Below, in pieces: positions 1 to 8,891 of a stretch of DNA of 64,000 nucleotides. This DNA is from an uncultured Jannaschia sp. (GTDB lineage Bacteria; Pseudomonadota; Alphaproteobacteria; Rhodobacterales; Rhodobacteraceae), in NCBI RefSeq assembly GCF_947503795.1, contig NZ_CANNEZ010000003.1, positions 276,357-340,356 on the forward strand, in the 5' to 3' direction. The notes under the pieces are model-generated. The model was not told the DNA's origin. It searched no databases and worked only from the letters and a program-made list of their open reading frames with translations. The translations under genes and the position numbers were made by a program. Within the stretch, counting starts at the first letter, position 1; each line of letters opens with the position of its first letter.

Positions 1-546
1 GGAGCGGACGGAGATGCGAAAGACGAGCGAATTGCGGATATTGGTGATCGACAGCGCGTCCAGCACCGCGTTGATCGTCCGGTTGCGGATCTGCTCCTCG
101 GTCGGCGCCTCCATCGGCTCGGGCGCGAGCCACGGGACGACCGACGCGACGATCGACCCAAGTGACACGCCGTCCGGGCGCAGCGTCGCGTTGAACTCGG
201 GATCGGTCGTCAGGTCGAGCCGATCCACGAGCTTGCCGATCAGGCCGCGCGACTGCAGCACCTCGATCTCGGTGTTGATGATCGACTGGTCCCCCGAGAG
301 GCCCGACACGACGCTTTCGAAATCGACGACGGATTGCTCGCGGCTTTCGAGCGCGACCGTGGCGGCGGCGGTGTAGATCGGAACCGCGAGACGGAAGGCG
401 TAGAGCCCGCCGACCGTGATCGCCAAAACGGTGGTCAGCACGACCCACCACTTCCCAAGCCAGATCGTCAGGAGTAGCTTTCCGAGACCGATGTCGTCAT
501 CATGCGCGGCCTCGACGGTCGAACTGATCGCGAGACTGTCATTCAT
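1..546 (-). CDS. Wzz-domain chain-length determinant / BY-kinase N-terminus (partial)
   Basis: The reverse strand is open from an ATG at 546 to the window edge, giving 182 residues with the C-terminus missing. A cytoplasmic N-terminus is followed by a membrane segment at about residues 23-48 (LLLTIWLGKWWVVLTTVLAI). The next stretch is typical of Wzz domains: TAAATVALESREQSVVDFES, then INTEIEVLQSRGL and VDRLDL. Such proteins span the inner membrane and set polysaccharide chain length; many carry a C-terminal tyrosine autokinase, which cannot be seen here. The Wza-like exporter and the yjb-like genes nearby support an exopolysaccharide role. The family call is strong; whether a kinase domain follows is unknown. 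Confidence 0.8.
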   Translation of the reverse strand, partial: MNDSLAISSTVEAAHDDDIGLGKLLLTIWLGKWWVVLTTVLAITVGGLYAFRLAVPIYTAAATVALESREQSVVDFESVVSGLSGDQSIINTEIEVLQSRGLIGKLVDRLDLTTDPEFNATLRPDGVSLGSIVASVVPWLAPEPMEAPTEEQIRNRTINAVLDALSITNIRNSLVFRISVRS

Positions 547-579
547 GCCGGGACGACCATCGTAATTCGGTGTCTTACG

Positions 580-592
580 CCTATGTCATAGG
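580..592. promoter_or_regulatory. Perfect inverted repeat in divergent wzz/phosphatase promoter region
   Basis: CCTATG-T-CATAGG is a perfect 6-bp inverted repeat in the 105-base gap between the divergent Wzz gene (start 546) and phosphatase gene (start 652). Its position suggests an operator or part of a shared promoter. No protein can be named for it. Confidence 0.3.
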
Positions 593-651
593 AACCGGCG
601 CGCGGCAACGCAGCGAGCGGGCGTGACCCCGCCACCGCGTGAAACAGAGCC

Positions 652-1440
652 ATGGATCCCATGCTGAAGACATTGAGCAAACGCTTCGGGCGCAGCGCCA
701 CCGGTTCGGTCTTCGAGGCCGCGCTGCGACCCGATGCCCGGACCTATGTCGTCGGGGACATCCACGGCCGGCTGGATCTTCTGCACGGCGCGCTGGCGTT
801 TCTGGATGCCGATATCGCCGAGAACGGCCCCGATTGCGAAATCGTGTTCCTCGGGGATTACGTCGACCGGGGCGAGACCTCGGCGGGTGTGCTGACGCTT
901 CTGCATGGGATCGAGGCGGCCTGCCCGGTCCCCGCGACCGTCCTGATGGGCAATCACGAGCGGATGATGCTGGATTTCATGGATCAGCCGGTCGTGGCCG
1001 GACGTCGCTGGCTGGTCAATGGAGGGCTCCAGACGGCGGCGAGCTTCGGCGTTGCAGGGCTAACCGACCGCGCCGGTCCGAAGGCCCTTGTCGCCGCGCG
1101 CGCCGCAATCGCCGATGCGATGCCCGACGGGATGCTGAGCTGGCTGGAGCGACTGCCCCTGATGCACCGGAGCGGCAATCTCGTCTGCCTTCATGCGGGG
1201 GCCGACCCGGACCTGCCGATTGACGCGCAGGACAAGGATACGCTGCTCTGGGGGCATCGCGCCTTCACGACGACGCCCCGGCGCGACGGTCTGTGGATCG
1301 CACATGGCCACCATATCGTCGAGACGCCGACCGTCACCGCCGGCCGGATCGCGGTCGATACGGGCGCATATCATTCGGGGCGTCTGACCGTCGGCATCCT
1401 CGACACCGACCGGATCGACTTTCACATCATCGGGGCCTGA
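652..1440 (+). CDS. PPP-family metallophosphoesterase (serine/threonine phosphatase-like)
   Basis: The product has 262 aa and carries the full metal-binding signature of PPP phosphatases: GDIHGRLD at 35-42, GDYVDRG at 68-74 and GNHE at 100-103, with a later HAGAD and a GHH. It is probably a cytoplasmic dinuclear-metal phosphatase acting on phosphoproteins or phosphorylated small molecules. It is convergent with the Wza-like gene (18-base gap) and divergent from the Wzz gene. This placement suggests, without proving, that it dephosphorylates a BY-kinase or another component of polysaccharide export. ATG 652 was used; an ATG four codons in is also possible. A dinucleoside-tetraphosphatase (ApaH-like) activity is an alternative. 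Confidence 0.85.
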   Translation: MDPMLKTLSKRFGRSATGSVFEAALRPDARTYVVGDIHGRLDLLHGALAFLDADIAENGPDCEIVFLGDYVDRGETSAGVLTLLHGIEAACPVPATVLMGNHERMMLDFMDQPVVAGRRWLVNGGLQTAASFGVAGLTDRAGPKALVAARAAIADAMPDGMLSWLERLPLMHRSGNLVCLHAGADPDLPIDAQDKDTLLWGHRAFTTTPRRDGLWIAHGHHIVETPTVTAGRIAVDTGAYHSGRLTVGILDTDRIDFHIIGA

Positions 1441-1458
1441 CGGCCGGCCGACTGCGGA

Positions 1459-2808
1459 TCAGTCGTTGACCGCGTTCCCGACCGCGATGACCTGCGGCAG
1501 AAGCTGGCTGATGGCGCGGTTCCACCGGGTGATGGGCTGCTCGGCCAGGAATACGACGTCGCCGGGCCGCATCTGCATCCTCGTGGCGACCGTCAGGTTC
1601 GCGGCGTTGCGCGCGTCGAGATGCCACGCGGTGACGGCTCCCAGATCGGCCGGATCGCTGGCCGCCCGGAGCACGTAGATCTGGCCCGGATTGGCCGTCT
1701 GCGTCGTGAAGCCGCCATTGTCGTAGAGCGCGTCGGCCAGCGTCGCCTGCCGCCCGAAGGGCAAAAGGAACCGGCTGGGATTGTTCACCTCGCCCGTCAG
1801 GTAGACATAGTCGCGGTCGACGGCATCGAGCGCGATGCGGTCGCGGAAGTTGCCCCGTGCCTCCTCGAGATTGCCGCGGCGGATGCCGATCTGGGCCTGG
1901 AGCTCGTTCAGGGCCTGGTTGCGCTGACCGGCCCGGAAATTGGCGAGCTGGATCTGTTCTGCGAAATAGGCCTGCGCCTGATCGAGATCGAACTCGTCGC
2001 CGACGAAAACGCTGTCCCCCGCCAGAAGCGTCGTCTTCTGCAGCGCGGGGCGCTGGAGGTAGTCCGCGACGGGAATCTGGTAGAGCTGGCCGTCGCGGTA
2101 GATCCGCACCAGCGCGAAATCGAGATTGCCGGTCGCGATGCCGCCCGCCCCGGCCAGCGCCTCGTCCAGCGTCAGCTCGGTCAGGGTGACGGGCACGACG
2201 GTCGGCTGGGCGACGGCGCCGCCCACGGAGACGCGCTTGGAATTGAACTCGGCGACTTCGAGGCTGAAGGTCGGGTCGATATTGTTGGCGACAAGCGCCT
2301 GGAACAGCGCGTCCTCGGCGGCCGACAGTGTCAGGCCGGCGACGTCGACGCGGCCGATATCGGGGATGGCGATCGCACCGTCATCCTGCACGGTATAGCC
2401 CTGCCGCCGGTTGGACGCGGCCAGAAGACCCGACAGCTCCTCGACGGTGGACCCGGTCTGACGGGTGGCGAGCAGAAGGACGTCACCAACCCCGATCTCA
2501 TAGGGGCCGCGGCTGACCTGCGGCGGCGCGATCAGCGACAGCTGGCCGGGTCGGACGGGCCGCGAGAGCGAGGCGGGTGGGACCGCACCGCCCCCTGCGC
2601 CGAGATTGCCGCCGCCGGCGGTCAGACCGAACACGGCGGGCACGGCACGGGGCGTGTAGGGCGCGCGGTTGGCGATCAGGGCGGATTCCGCGGTCAGAGG
2701 CAGGACGCGCACGCCGTCCGCGTCCCGGGGCACCGAGGGCGACTTGTAGACGACGCCACACCCCACGAGCGCGACGGTCAGAATCCCGGCAGCAAGCGTC
2801 TTGATCAT
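1459..2808 (-). CDS. Wza/KpsD-like polysaccharide export outer-membrane lipoprotein
   Basis: The product has 449 aa. It begins with a lipoprotein signal, MIKTLAAGILTVALVGC, with Cys17 as the likely lipidated residue. That lipobox decides the ATG at 2808 over longer upstream readings. A polysaccharide-export (PES/Wza) domain follows, with the typical YEIGVGDVLLLATRQTG, and then SLBB-type repeats (VSVGGAVAQP; VYLTGEVNNPSRFLLPFG). The C-terminal third has a Gln-rich, probably coiled-coil stretch near QLANFRAGQRNQALNELQAQ. It probably forms the outer-membrane channel for exopolysaccharide, working with the Wzz-type partner encoded at 1-546. A terminator-like hairpin separates it from the small yjbE-like gene, so it is likely expressed separately or at a reduced level. 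Confidence 0.88.
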   Translation of the reverse strand: MIKTLAAGILTVALVGCGVVYKSPSVPRDADGVRVLPLTAESALIANRAPYTPRAVPAVFGLTAGGGNLGAGGGAVPPASLSRPVRPGQLSLIAPPQVSRGPYEIGVGDVLLLATRQTGSTVEELSGLLAASNRRQGYTVQDDGAIAIPDIGRVDVAGLTLSAAEDALFQALVANNIDPTFSLEVAEFNSKRVSVGGAVAQPTVVPVTLTELTLDEALAGAGGIATGNLDFALVRIYRDGQLYQIPVADYLQRPALQKTTLLAGDSVFVGDEFDLDQAQAYFAEQIQLANFRAGQRNQALNELQAQIGIRRGNLEEARGNFRDRIALDAVDRDYVYLTGEVNNPSRFLLPFGRQATLADALYDNGGFTTQTANPGQIYVLRAASDPADLGAVTAWHLDARNAANLTVATRMQMRPGDVVFLAEQPITRWNRAISQLLPQVIAVGNAVND

Positions 2809-2950
2809 TGCCGTATCCCCATCGTCCCGATTCTCGAATGCAACCGCTTGGTCCCAGACGAGGCCCATCGAAGCAAGGCCGCGCGGGTCGATCCCCGCGC
2901 GAAATCGGTCGCCTGTGGTTTCCGCATCCGGAGTCCGGGGGGATTCATGC

Positions 2951-2983
2951 AAAAAAGGGCCCGCATCCAAGATGCGGACCCTT
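2951..2983 (-). terminator. Rho-independent terminator after the yjbE-like gene
   Basis: Read on the minus strand there is a 13-bp stem (AAGGGTCCGCATC paired with GATGCGGGCCCTT, one G-U), a 3-base loop and a run of six or more T. It lies about 40 bases after the stop of the yjbE-like gene and before the Wza-like gene. It probably ends the yjbH-F-E transcript or attenuates read-through. Confidence 0.85.
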
Positions 2984-3025
2984 AAAATGCCATCCGTCGC
3001 AGGGTCGACCCGCGGAGCCGGAGAA

Positions 3026-3250
3026 TCAGGGGGTGCTGCTGGTCGCGTCGCTGCCGCCGCTGGAGGACGCGATGCCCGCGACGATCAGGATCGTGACGCC
3101 CGCGGCGATCAGACCGGCACCGCCGGTTCCGAGCCCGAGGCTCGTCGCCCCCTGAGTCGACTGGGTTGTGTCGACCGGCTTGATCTCCTGCGCGAAAGCA
3201 CCGGTGGCGGCGACGGTCAGGGCCGCGGTGAGGGCGAGAATGCGCGTCAT
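3026..3250 (-). CDS. Small secreted YjbE-like protein
   Basis: The product has 74 aa. MTRILALTAALTVAATGAFA is a clear signal peptide, probably cleaved before QEIKP. A short Thr/Ser/Gly-rich region follows, then a hydrophobic Gly/Ala/Ile segment (LIAAGVTILIVAGIA) and a tail SSSGGSDATSSTP. Small size, composition and position next to yjbF- and yjbH-like genes resemble E. coli YjbE of the yjbEFGH exopolysaccharide operon. This rests on context more than on conserved residues. A GGAGAG ribosome site precedes ATG 3250. An inverted repeat, GCGGTA-atcc-TACCGC (3276-3291), sits just upstream in the leader. A strong terminator follows the gene. Confidence 0.6.
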   Translation of the reverse strand: MTRILALTAALTVAATGAFAQEIKPVDTTQSTQGATSLGLGTGGAGLIAAGVTILIVAGIASSSGGSDATSSTP

Positions 3251-3342
3251 GATGCTCTCCGTTAAGACTGAAGTTGCGGTAATCCTACCGCGTTTTGCCT
3301 GTCGGTCCAAGGCGAAACGGCGCGGGGCACGGTCCGGCAGGG

Positions 3343-3990
3343 TCAGTTCACCCGTTCGATGCGGATATGGCCCTGGACCGGACCGGACCATTGCCGCGAC
3401 GCGACGATGTTGCCGCCCCGGACCACGTAGTCGTTCTCGAAGGCGAGGCCGATGGCGTTGCAGGTCTCGGTGATCCGGTCGCCGGCGGGATGAATTCCGC
3501 AGGTGAAGCCCCGGCGGACGATGGCACCGGTGCCGTCCAGCCAGCTCATGGTGCGGGTGATGCGGGTGGTGCGGCCAGCGCGGATGGCGGCCGATGCCTC
3601 GGCCACGTCGGCGGCCATCAGGTCGAACCCGATACCGCGCGTCCCGACCAGCATGCCGTCCCGGAAGGCCAGCGTGCTGTCATCCTCGGTCAGGTAGGTC
3701 TCGGTCGCGCCGTTGACGGTGATCCGCTGCGGCAGGGACACGCCGCCGGTCCCCTCGACCTGGACGAGAAGCGTCGGCGCGGTGAGCGCGGCGCGCACCT
3801 CCGGCGTGAGCGCGGCGCGCACCTGCGCGACGGTCGCAGGAGGGGTGGCGTCTTCGCTGCCGCCGAGGCCCGCGCGGATCCGGTCCGTGACGATGCGGGT
3901 GACGCCGTCGCCCTCGGCCTGCCGGTTGCCGATGTTGCAGGCGGTCAGAACAGCCAGCAGCAGGACGGCGCGGATCACATGTCCAATCAT
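3343..3990 (-). CDS. YjbF family lipoprotein
   Basis: The product has 215 aa. The N-terminus MIGHVIRAVLLLAVLTACNI is a lipoprotein signal with the lipobox LTAC. The mature part carries the features of the YjbF/GfcB (group 4 capsule) family: an export-type beta-rich protein with TYLTEDDSTLAFRDGMLVGT, a DLMAADV motif and a final region around RQWSGPVQGHIRIERVN. Its ATG overlaps the stop of the yjbH-like gene by four bases (ATGA), so the two are translationally coupled. It is probably periplasmic or outer-membrane and takes part in making or exporting an exopolysaccharide; its molecular activity is unknown even in E. coli. Confidence 0.82.
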   Translation of the reverse strand: MIGHVIRAVLLLAVLTACNIGNRQAEGDGVTRIVTDRIRAGLGGSEDATPPATVAQVRAALTPEVRAALTAPTLLVQVEGTGGVSLPQRITVNGATETYLTEDDSTLAFRDGMLVGTRGIGFDLMAADVAEASAAIRAGRTTRITRTMSWLDGTGAIVRRGFTCGIHPAGDRITETCNAIGLAFENDYVVRGGNIVASRQWSGPVQGHIRIERVN

Positions 3991-6116
3991 CGCCAGAACC
4001 GCCCCCAGCTGCGGCGCAGGGCCGGATCGTGGTCCTCGCGCACCTGCTCGTAGAGCCGATTGTCGACCCGAAGGCGTGCGCCGCCATCCCGCAGGATGGG
4101 CTGGATCGTGCCGCGGGCCTTCCGGGTCGAGGCGTTGCCGGTGAAATGCGACAGCGGGATCGAGACGCGGATCCCCTTGTCGAAGGAGCCTTCGCCGAAA
4201 TCACTGAACGACACGTCGGTCAGCGTGGCATAGGCGCCGACGCGCCAGCCGTTGCCGAAGGTGCGGTCGATCGACAGGGTCGCGCCGGTATCGCCCGCCA
4301 GATAGCGGCCCGCGTCGAGTTGGAAATCGAACCCGTTCGGGGCGCGCCAATAGGCCGAGGCGTGACCCGTCACGACATCGTAATCCTGCAGGTCGAACAG
4401 GTCGTCGAAGGCGCGCTGTCTTGCGTAGTTCAGCTCGACCCCGAGAGCGAGGCTGCTGGACGGCGGCTTCCACAAAAGCTCGGTCGAGACGCCCGCATAG
4501 GCGCGTTCGAGATAGCCCGCCGTGACGCGGCCATAGAGGTTCTCGCCGGGCCGGAACTGGTAGTTGCCGTAGAGCCGGGTCAGCGACAGGTCCTCGCGGG
4601 CGTAGAGGTTCGATTCCGACCGGACCCGCTGGATCACCGAGTTGGACGGGCGGGTCGCGTCGTCGCGATTGCCGATCAGTCGCTGGCGCAACGTCCCGGC
4701 GAGGCTGAGGCCCGGGGCGATGTCGTAGCGGGCGTCGAGCTCCGCCCCGAAATCCAGCCGCACCGGCGAGTCGGGGTCGAAATAGGACGCCTCGACATAC
4801 GGCCCCAGCGCCCAGGTGAAGCGGGGATAGAGCTCGGGTGACCGGACGGCGCCGTCCCAAGCGTCCTCGGCACTGTCGAGTTCGGCGCGGACGTAGCTGC
4901 GCCAGCTCGCGTCCGGGTCGTTCTCGAGAAGCTCGATATCGGTGCGCGCGAGGGTCACGCCGACGGTGGGCGTGCCTTGCGAGGTCGGGACGATCTCGAA
5001 CGTCTCGACCGAGGCGGGCAGGGTCCGGGTCATCACTCGTGCGGTGCGCCCGACCGCCTGCGCGGTCGAGTTCCAGCGGGTGTTGCGGATCAGGATCGTC
5101 GCCGAATTGCTGTCGAGCCGAAGCCCCTCGAGGACGATCCCGTCATTGGCGAGCGCGGTCTCGAGATTGCCGCGCAGGATGTCGGGCGCGTCCGCCTGCG
5201 CGGTCCAACCGAGATCGGCAGCGGCCCCCGGGGCGCGAACCAGAACGGCCTGCGGCGCGGGATCGAGCCCGCCATTGACGGCCGGGCGCTTGGCATTCAG
5301 CGCGAAGGTCACGCCGATGGCCGCGGTGTCGCCATGCAGGAGCGCGCCTTGCAGCCGAACGCCGGGTCGCAGGTTCCAGTCGACGCCGAAATTGATCGGT
5401 GTCCGACGTTCGAAATTTCCCGCCGCGGTTTCGGCGAAGGACGCATCGGAGGAATACTCGATCTTGAAGAGCAGGTCGTCGCTATGGGCGTAGGTCAGGC
5501 CGCCGAAGAGCGCGGCATCGCCGCGGAAGTACCGGCTGGCGTCGAAATTGCCCCCTTGGCCGAAATTGTTGGGCGGGCGGGTGTCGAAGCGTCCGTCGAA
5601 CACGCCCAGCGGATTGTCGAAGGCGCCGACCCCCGCAAGGCGACCCCAGCCTATCCCCAGCGTGCCGGTCAGCCGATCGGTCAGGGACTTGGTCGCGACG
5701 ACGTATTCGCTGGAATAGAGACCGGTCCCCACGAGGTCGTTGATGCCGATGGCGATGGCGGGGGTGATCCGACCCTCGTCCAGCACACGGTAGCGCAGGT
5801 CGAAGGACCGGTCGTAGGTCGTCGTCCCGCCGAGGCCGAGCCCGTCGATGCTGGCATAGCGAAACGTGCCCGAGAGGCGCGGCGTGATCTGGAACGTCAG
5901 CGACGTCCGGCCGGTGCCCGCGCCGTAGGACAGCGTCGCGGCAAGCTCGGCATCGGGCGCGCTCTGGGCGGTCGGCATCTCGATCAGGCCGGGCGCGCCG
6001 CCCAGCGTGTAGCTGACGGGCAGGAGCGCGGGCTCGATGCCCTGGCCGCCGACAGGACCGGCCACGGCGACCGTGCCGAGCAGGATCGCGGCCAACCTCG
6101 TTCTGCTCCGTGCCAT
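3987..6116 (-). CDS. YjbH family outer-membrane exopolysaccharide protein
   Basis: The product has 709 aa. It has a signal peptide (MARSRTRLAAILLGTVAVAGPVGGQ) and then the YjbH/DUF940 hallmark near the N-terminus, YTLGGAPGLIEMPTAQSAPD, where Gly-Leu-Ile-Glu-Met-Pro-Thr is the recurring signature. Many alternating hydrophobic/polar strands follow, consistent with an outer-membrane beta-barrel. It is first in a leftward operon with the yjbF-like gene. ATG 6116 was preferred to a GTG at 6125 because GGTGG lies at a better distance from the ATG. The family is linked to exopolysaccharide production in E. coli; the glycan exported here is not known. Confidence 0.85.
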   Translation of the reverse strand: MARSRTRLAAILLGTVAVAGPVGGQGIEPALLPVSYTLGGAPGLIEMPTAQSAPDAELAATLSYGAGTGRTSLTFQITPRLSGTFRYASIDGLGLGGTTTYDRSFDLRYRVLDEGRITPAIAIGINDLVGTGLYSSEYVVATKSLTDRLTGTLGIGWGRLAGVGAFDNPLGVFDGRFDTRPPNNFGQGGNFDASRYFRGDAALFGGLTYAHSDDLLFKIEYSSDASFAETAAGNFERRTPINFGVDWNLRPGVRLQGALLHGDTAAIGVTFALNAKRPAVNGGLDPAPQAVLVRAPGAAADLGWTAQADAPDILRGNLETALANDGIVLEGLRLDSNSATILIRNTRWNSTAQAVGRTARVMTRTLPASVETFEIVPTSQGTPTVGVTLARTDIELLENDPDASWRSYVRAELDSAEDAWDGAVRSPELYPRFTWALGPYVEASYFDPDSPVRLDFGAELDARYDIAPGLSLAGTLRQRLIGNRDDATRPSNSVIQRVRSESNLYAREDLSLTRLYGNYQFRPGENLYGRVTAGYLERAYAGVSTELLWKPPSSSLALGVELNYARQRAFDDLFDLQDYDVVTGHASAYWRAPNGFDFQLDAGRYLAGDTGATLSIDRTFGNGWRVGAYATLTDVSFSDFGEGSFDKGIRVSIPLSHFTGNASTRKARGTIQPILRDGGARLRVDNRLYEQVREDHDPALRRSWGRFWR

Positions 6117-6216
6117 GTCGTTCACCCACCTCTGCCAGCGACATGCCTACAGACGGCGCTCGGCCGCCTCAATGGCACGGCGGACGCGGGTCCGATTTTC
6201 GGGTGATGTGCAGCAT

Positions 6217-7323
6217 TCACGCCATGAGGCGGGCGACATGGGCCCCGATCGCCATCGAGGACGTGAGACCGGGCGATTCCATCCCGAAAAGATGCACCAG
6301 CCCCGTCCGTCCGTGGTCGGCGGGGCCGCGGATCATGAAATCCGCCAGCGGCGCGCCGGGCGGCGTGATTCGGGGCCGGATGCCGCAGGTGTCGGGAACA
6401 AGCGCATCCTCGGGAAGACCGGGCCAGAACCGACGAATCGCGGTGGCGAAGGGGGCGGGATCGACATCGTTGCGGTAGTCGATGGCCGCGCCGTCGAGGA
6501 AATGCACCGACGGGCCGAACCGAACCTGCCCGCCGATGTCGCGCAGGCTGTGTACCCCGAGCGACGCGGCGTCGGGCGCGGGGTAGATCAGCCGCTCGAA
6601 GGGCGAGGCCGCGCCGCCGAGCGAGAAGTAGCAGGCCTTGACGTGGTTGCGGGTCGGGATGGCGATGCCGGGGTCGTCCATTGCCGCGGCCACGTCCCAC
6701 GATCCCAGCCCGGCGGCGTTCACGAGGTTGTTGCAGGTCAGGCCGGTGCCGTCCGTGTCGCCGATCTCCAGCCGCCAGCCTTTGGGGTCCGAGGTCGCGC
6801 GCCGCAGGGGCGCATGGGTGGCGAAGGACGCGCCCGCGGCCTCGGCCTCGCCCTGAAGCGCGCGCATGAAGCCCGGTGCGTCGACGACCCCGGTGGACGG
6901 CGAGACCAGCGCCCCGAGGCACCTGAGCTCGGGTTCCAGGTCGGTCGCGGCCTCGCCGGAGATCAGGTGGAGGTCGTCCACGCCATTCGCATGGCCGCGG
7001 TCGTGGAGCACCTGCAGTTCGGCCAGTTGCCCCTCGGTCGTGGCCACGATCAGCTTGCCGCAGTTCAGGTGATCGACATGCCGCGTCGCGCAGAAGTCGT
7101 ACATCATGCGCCGCCCTTCGACGCAGAGCCGCGCCTTCAGCGATCCGGGCGCGTAGTAGATGCCCGCGTGGATGACCTGGCTGTTGCGGGCGCTGGTGTG
7201 GTGATGGCCCGAGTCCTCGGCCTCCAGCACCAGCACCTCGTGGCCGGCCTGCGCCAGCGCGCGCGCGATCGCGGTGCCGATGACGCCTGCGCCGACGACG
7301 ACGGTCTGGACATGGTCGGTCAC
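6217..7323 (-). CDS. FAD-dependent oxidoreductase, L-2-hydroxyglutarate oxidase-like
   Basis: The product has 368 aa. It begins with a Rossmann FAD-binding motif VVVGAGVIGTAIARALAQAG and an acidic residue at the end of beta2 (VLVLEAEDS). The motif TSARNSQVIHAGIYY, which places the flavin in LhgO/DAO-type enzymes, follows, and the C-terminus has GMESPGLTSSMAIG. These match the L-2-hydroxyglutarate dehydrogenase subgroup, so it probably oxidises an L-2-hydroxy acid to the 2-oxo acid. The GTG start at 7323 overlaps the stop of the TPP enzyme (GTGA). It is the last gene of the tct operon, so its substrate is probably imported by TctABC or made from the imported compound. Confidence 0.85.
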   Translation of the reverse strand: MTDHVQTVVVGAGVIGTAIARALAQAGHEVLVLEAEDSGHHHTSARNSQVIHAGIYYAPGSLKARLCVEGRRMMYDFCATRHVDHLNCGKLIVATTEGQLAELQVLHDRGHANGVDDLHLISGEAATDLEPELRCLGALVSPSTGVVDAPGFMRALQGEAEAAGASFATHAPLRRATSDPKGWRLEIGDTDGTGLTCNNLVNAAGLGSWDVAAAMDDPGIAIPTRNHVKACYFSLGGAASPFERLIYPAPDAASLGVHSLRDIGGQVRFGPSVHFLDGAAIDYRNDVDPAPFATAIRRFWPGLPEDALVPDTCGIRPRITPPGAPLADFMIRGPADHGRTGLVHLFGMESPGLTSSMAIGAHVARLMA

Positions 7324-8891
7324 GGCGCGGCGGGGGCAGGCAGGCCGTGCATCGCGACATTGACGCAGGCGACCTTGCCGGATGCGGCGGCGCGGTCCAG
7401 CGCCGCGTCGAGATCGGCGGCATCCGTGACGTGTTCGCCATGCCCGCCCAACGCCGCGACCGCCTCGTCGTAGCGCGCGCCGCTCAGATCGCAGCCGATG
7501 CCCCGATCCGACCCGAAGTCGCGCATCTGGATGACGTGCTCGGCGTTCCAGCGACGGTCGTTGCCGATCACGACCGTGAAGGCGGCGCCGGCCCGTGCCG
7601 CCGTTTCGAACTCGGCGAAATGGAAGCCGACCGTGCCGTCGCCGACCATGACGATGACCTGCGCGTCCGGCTGGGCCAAGGCCGCGGCGAGCCCGTAGCA
7701 GGGCCCGCCGCCGATCGCGCCCGAGATTCCGTTGACGATGCGCCGGGGGGCGGACGTATAGGCCTGCGCCCATTGCCCGAACTCGCCGCCGTCGCAGATG
7801 ACGATGGTGTCGGGATGCGCGTCGATCCGACGCTGCACGGCGGCGCAGATCAGATCCGGCGTCAGACCATCCACATCGGGCCTGTCCGCACGGGCGGCGA
7901 CCCGCGCAGCCAGGTTCGATTGCCAGTCGGAGGAGGGGTTGCCCCTGGCGGCGGCGATCAGCGCCGGGGCCGCGTCTCTCGGGTCGGCGGCATGGGTGGC
8001 GGCGCGGTCGCCCAGATTGCGATGGGCGCGCGCACGCTCTCCCTCGTCGGGCGTGACGACGTGCACGCGCGCATCGTCGGCGAAGGCGGACCCGGCGCCC
8101 AGCGTGAAGTCGACCCGCTTGCCGAGGCAGAGGACCATGTCCGCCTCGCCCAGCATCGCGCCGAAGCCGCCCAGCGCCGGGTCGCGCAGCCCGCGGGGAC
8201 TTTCCATGCAGAGGACGGTGGCGCCGATCGCGTCGCCGAGCTGCCGGGCCAGTCCCGGCGCGCGCGTCTCCGACAGGACCGGGCCGGTCAGGATGACGGG
8301 GCGTGCGGCGGCGGCCATGTCGGCGGCGATGGCCTCGATCGCCTCGGGCGCCAAGACCATCATGTCGCGCGCGGTGGTCGGGACGGGCGCGTCGGTATTG
8401 GCGGAGAGCACGTCGAAGGGCAGGGCGAGATGGACGGGGCCGGGTCGCCCCGAGGCCGCGACGCGCATCGCTCGGGCGGTCGCCATGTCGAGGTCGTTCG
8501 CTCGAACCGGTCGGACCGAGAGCTTGGTCAGCGATGCGGTCAGCGCGGTCTGGTCCATCTCCTGAAACGCGCCGCGGCCGTCCTGCGCGACGGGCGAATC
8601 GCCCGACAGCAGAAGCACCGGCGTGTCGGATTCCCGCGCGCAGAGTAGCGGGCCGATGGCGTTCCCGAGGCCCGCGCCCGCCGTGACCAGTGCCACGCCG
8701 ACCTCGCCGGTGATCTGGGCATGGGCTTCGGCCATGAAGACGGCCGCACCCTCGTGGCGGGTGTGGACGATCTCGATCCCCGCGCTGAGGCAGGCGTCGT
8801 AGACCGGCATGATCTGGTTGCCCGAGAGCGAGAAGATGCGCCGTACCCCGGCGGCCTTCAGCGTCTCGACCAGAAGGTCCGCACCCCTCAT
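7320..8891 (-). CDS. Thiamine-pyrophosphate enzyme, acetolactate synthase-like
   Basis: The product has 523 aa with the usual three-domain TPP fold. The N-terminal Pyr domain contains the cofactor-activating Glu in RHEGAAVFMAEAHA (about residue 50), followed by a central domain. The C-terminal PP domain has the Mg/TPP motif GDGTVGFHFAEFETAARAG ending at IGND. It belongs to the acetolactate synthase/benzoylformate decarboxylase superfamily, so it probably decarboxylates or carboligates a 2-oxo acid. ATG 8891 overlaps the tctA stop by four bases; a GTG at 8903 is the alternative. Sitting between tctA and the 2-hydroxyacid oxidase, it is a catabolic enzyme candidate rather than IlvB; no small subunit gene is adjacent. 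Confidence 0.8.
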   Translation of the reverse strand: MRGADLLVETLKAAGVRRIFSLSGNQIMPVYDACLSAGIEIVHTRHEGAAVFMAEAHAQITGEVGVALVTAGAGLGNAIGPLLCARESDTPVLLLSGDSPVAQDGRGAFQEMDQTALTASLTKLSVRPVRANDLDMATARAMRVAASGRPGPVHLALPFDVLSANTDAPVPTTARDMMVLAPEAIEAIAADMAAAARPVILTGPVLSETRAPGLARQLGDAIGATVLCMESPRGLRDPALGGFGAMLGEADMVLCLGKRVDFTLGAGSAFADDARVHVVTPDEGERARAHRNLGDRAATHAADPRDAAPALIAAARGNPSSDWQSNLAARVAARADRPDVDGLTPDLICAAVQRRIDAHPDTIVICDGGEFGQWAQAYTSAPRRIVNGISGAIGGGPCYGLAAALAQPDAQVIVMVGDGTVGFHFAEFETAARAGAAFTVVIGNDRRWNAEHVIQMRDFGSDRGIGCDLSGARYDEAVAALGGHGEHVTDAADLDAALDRAAASGKVACVNVAMHGLPAPAAP

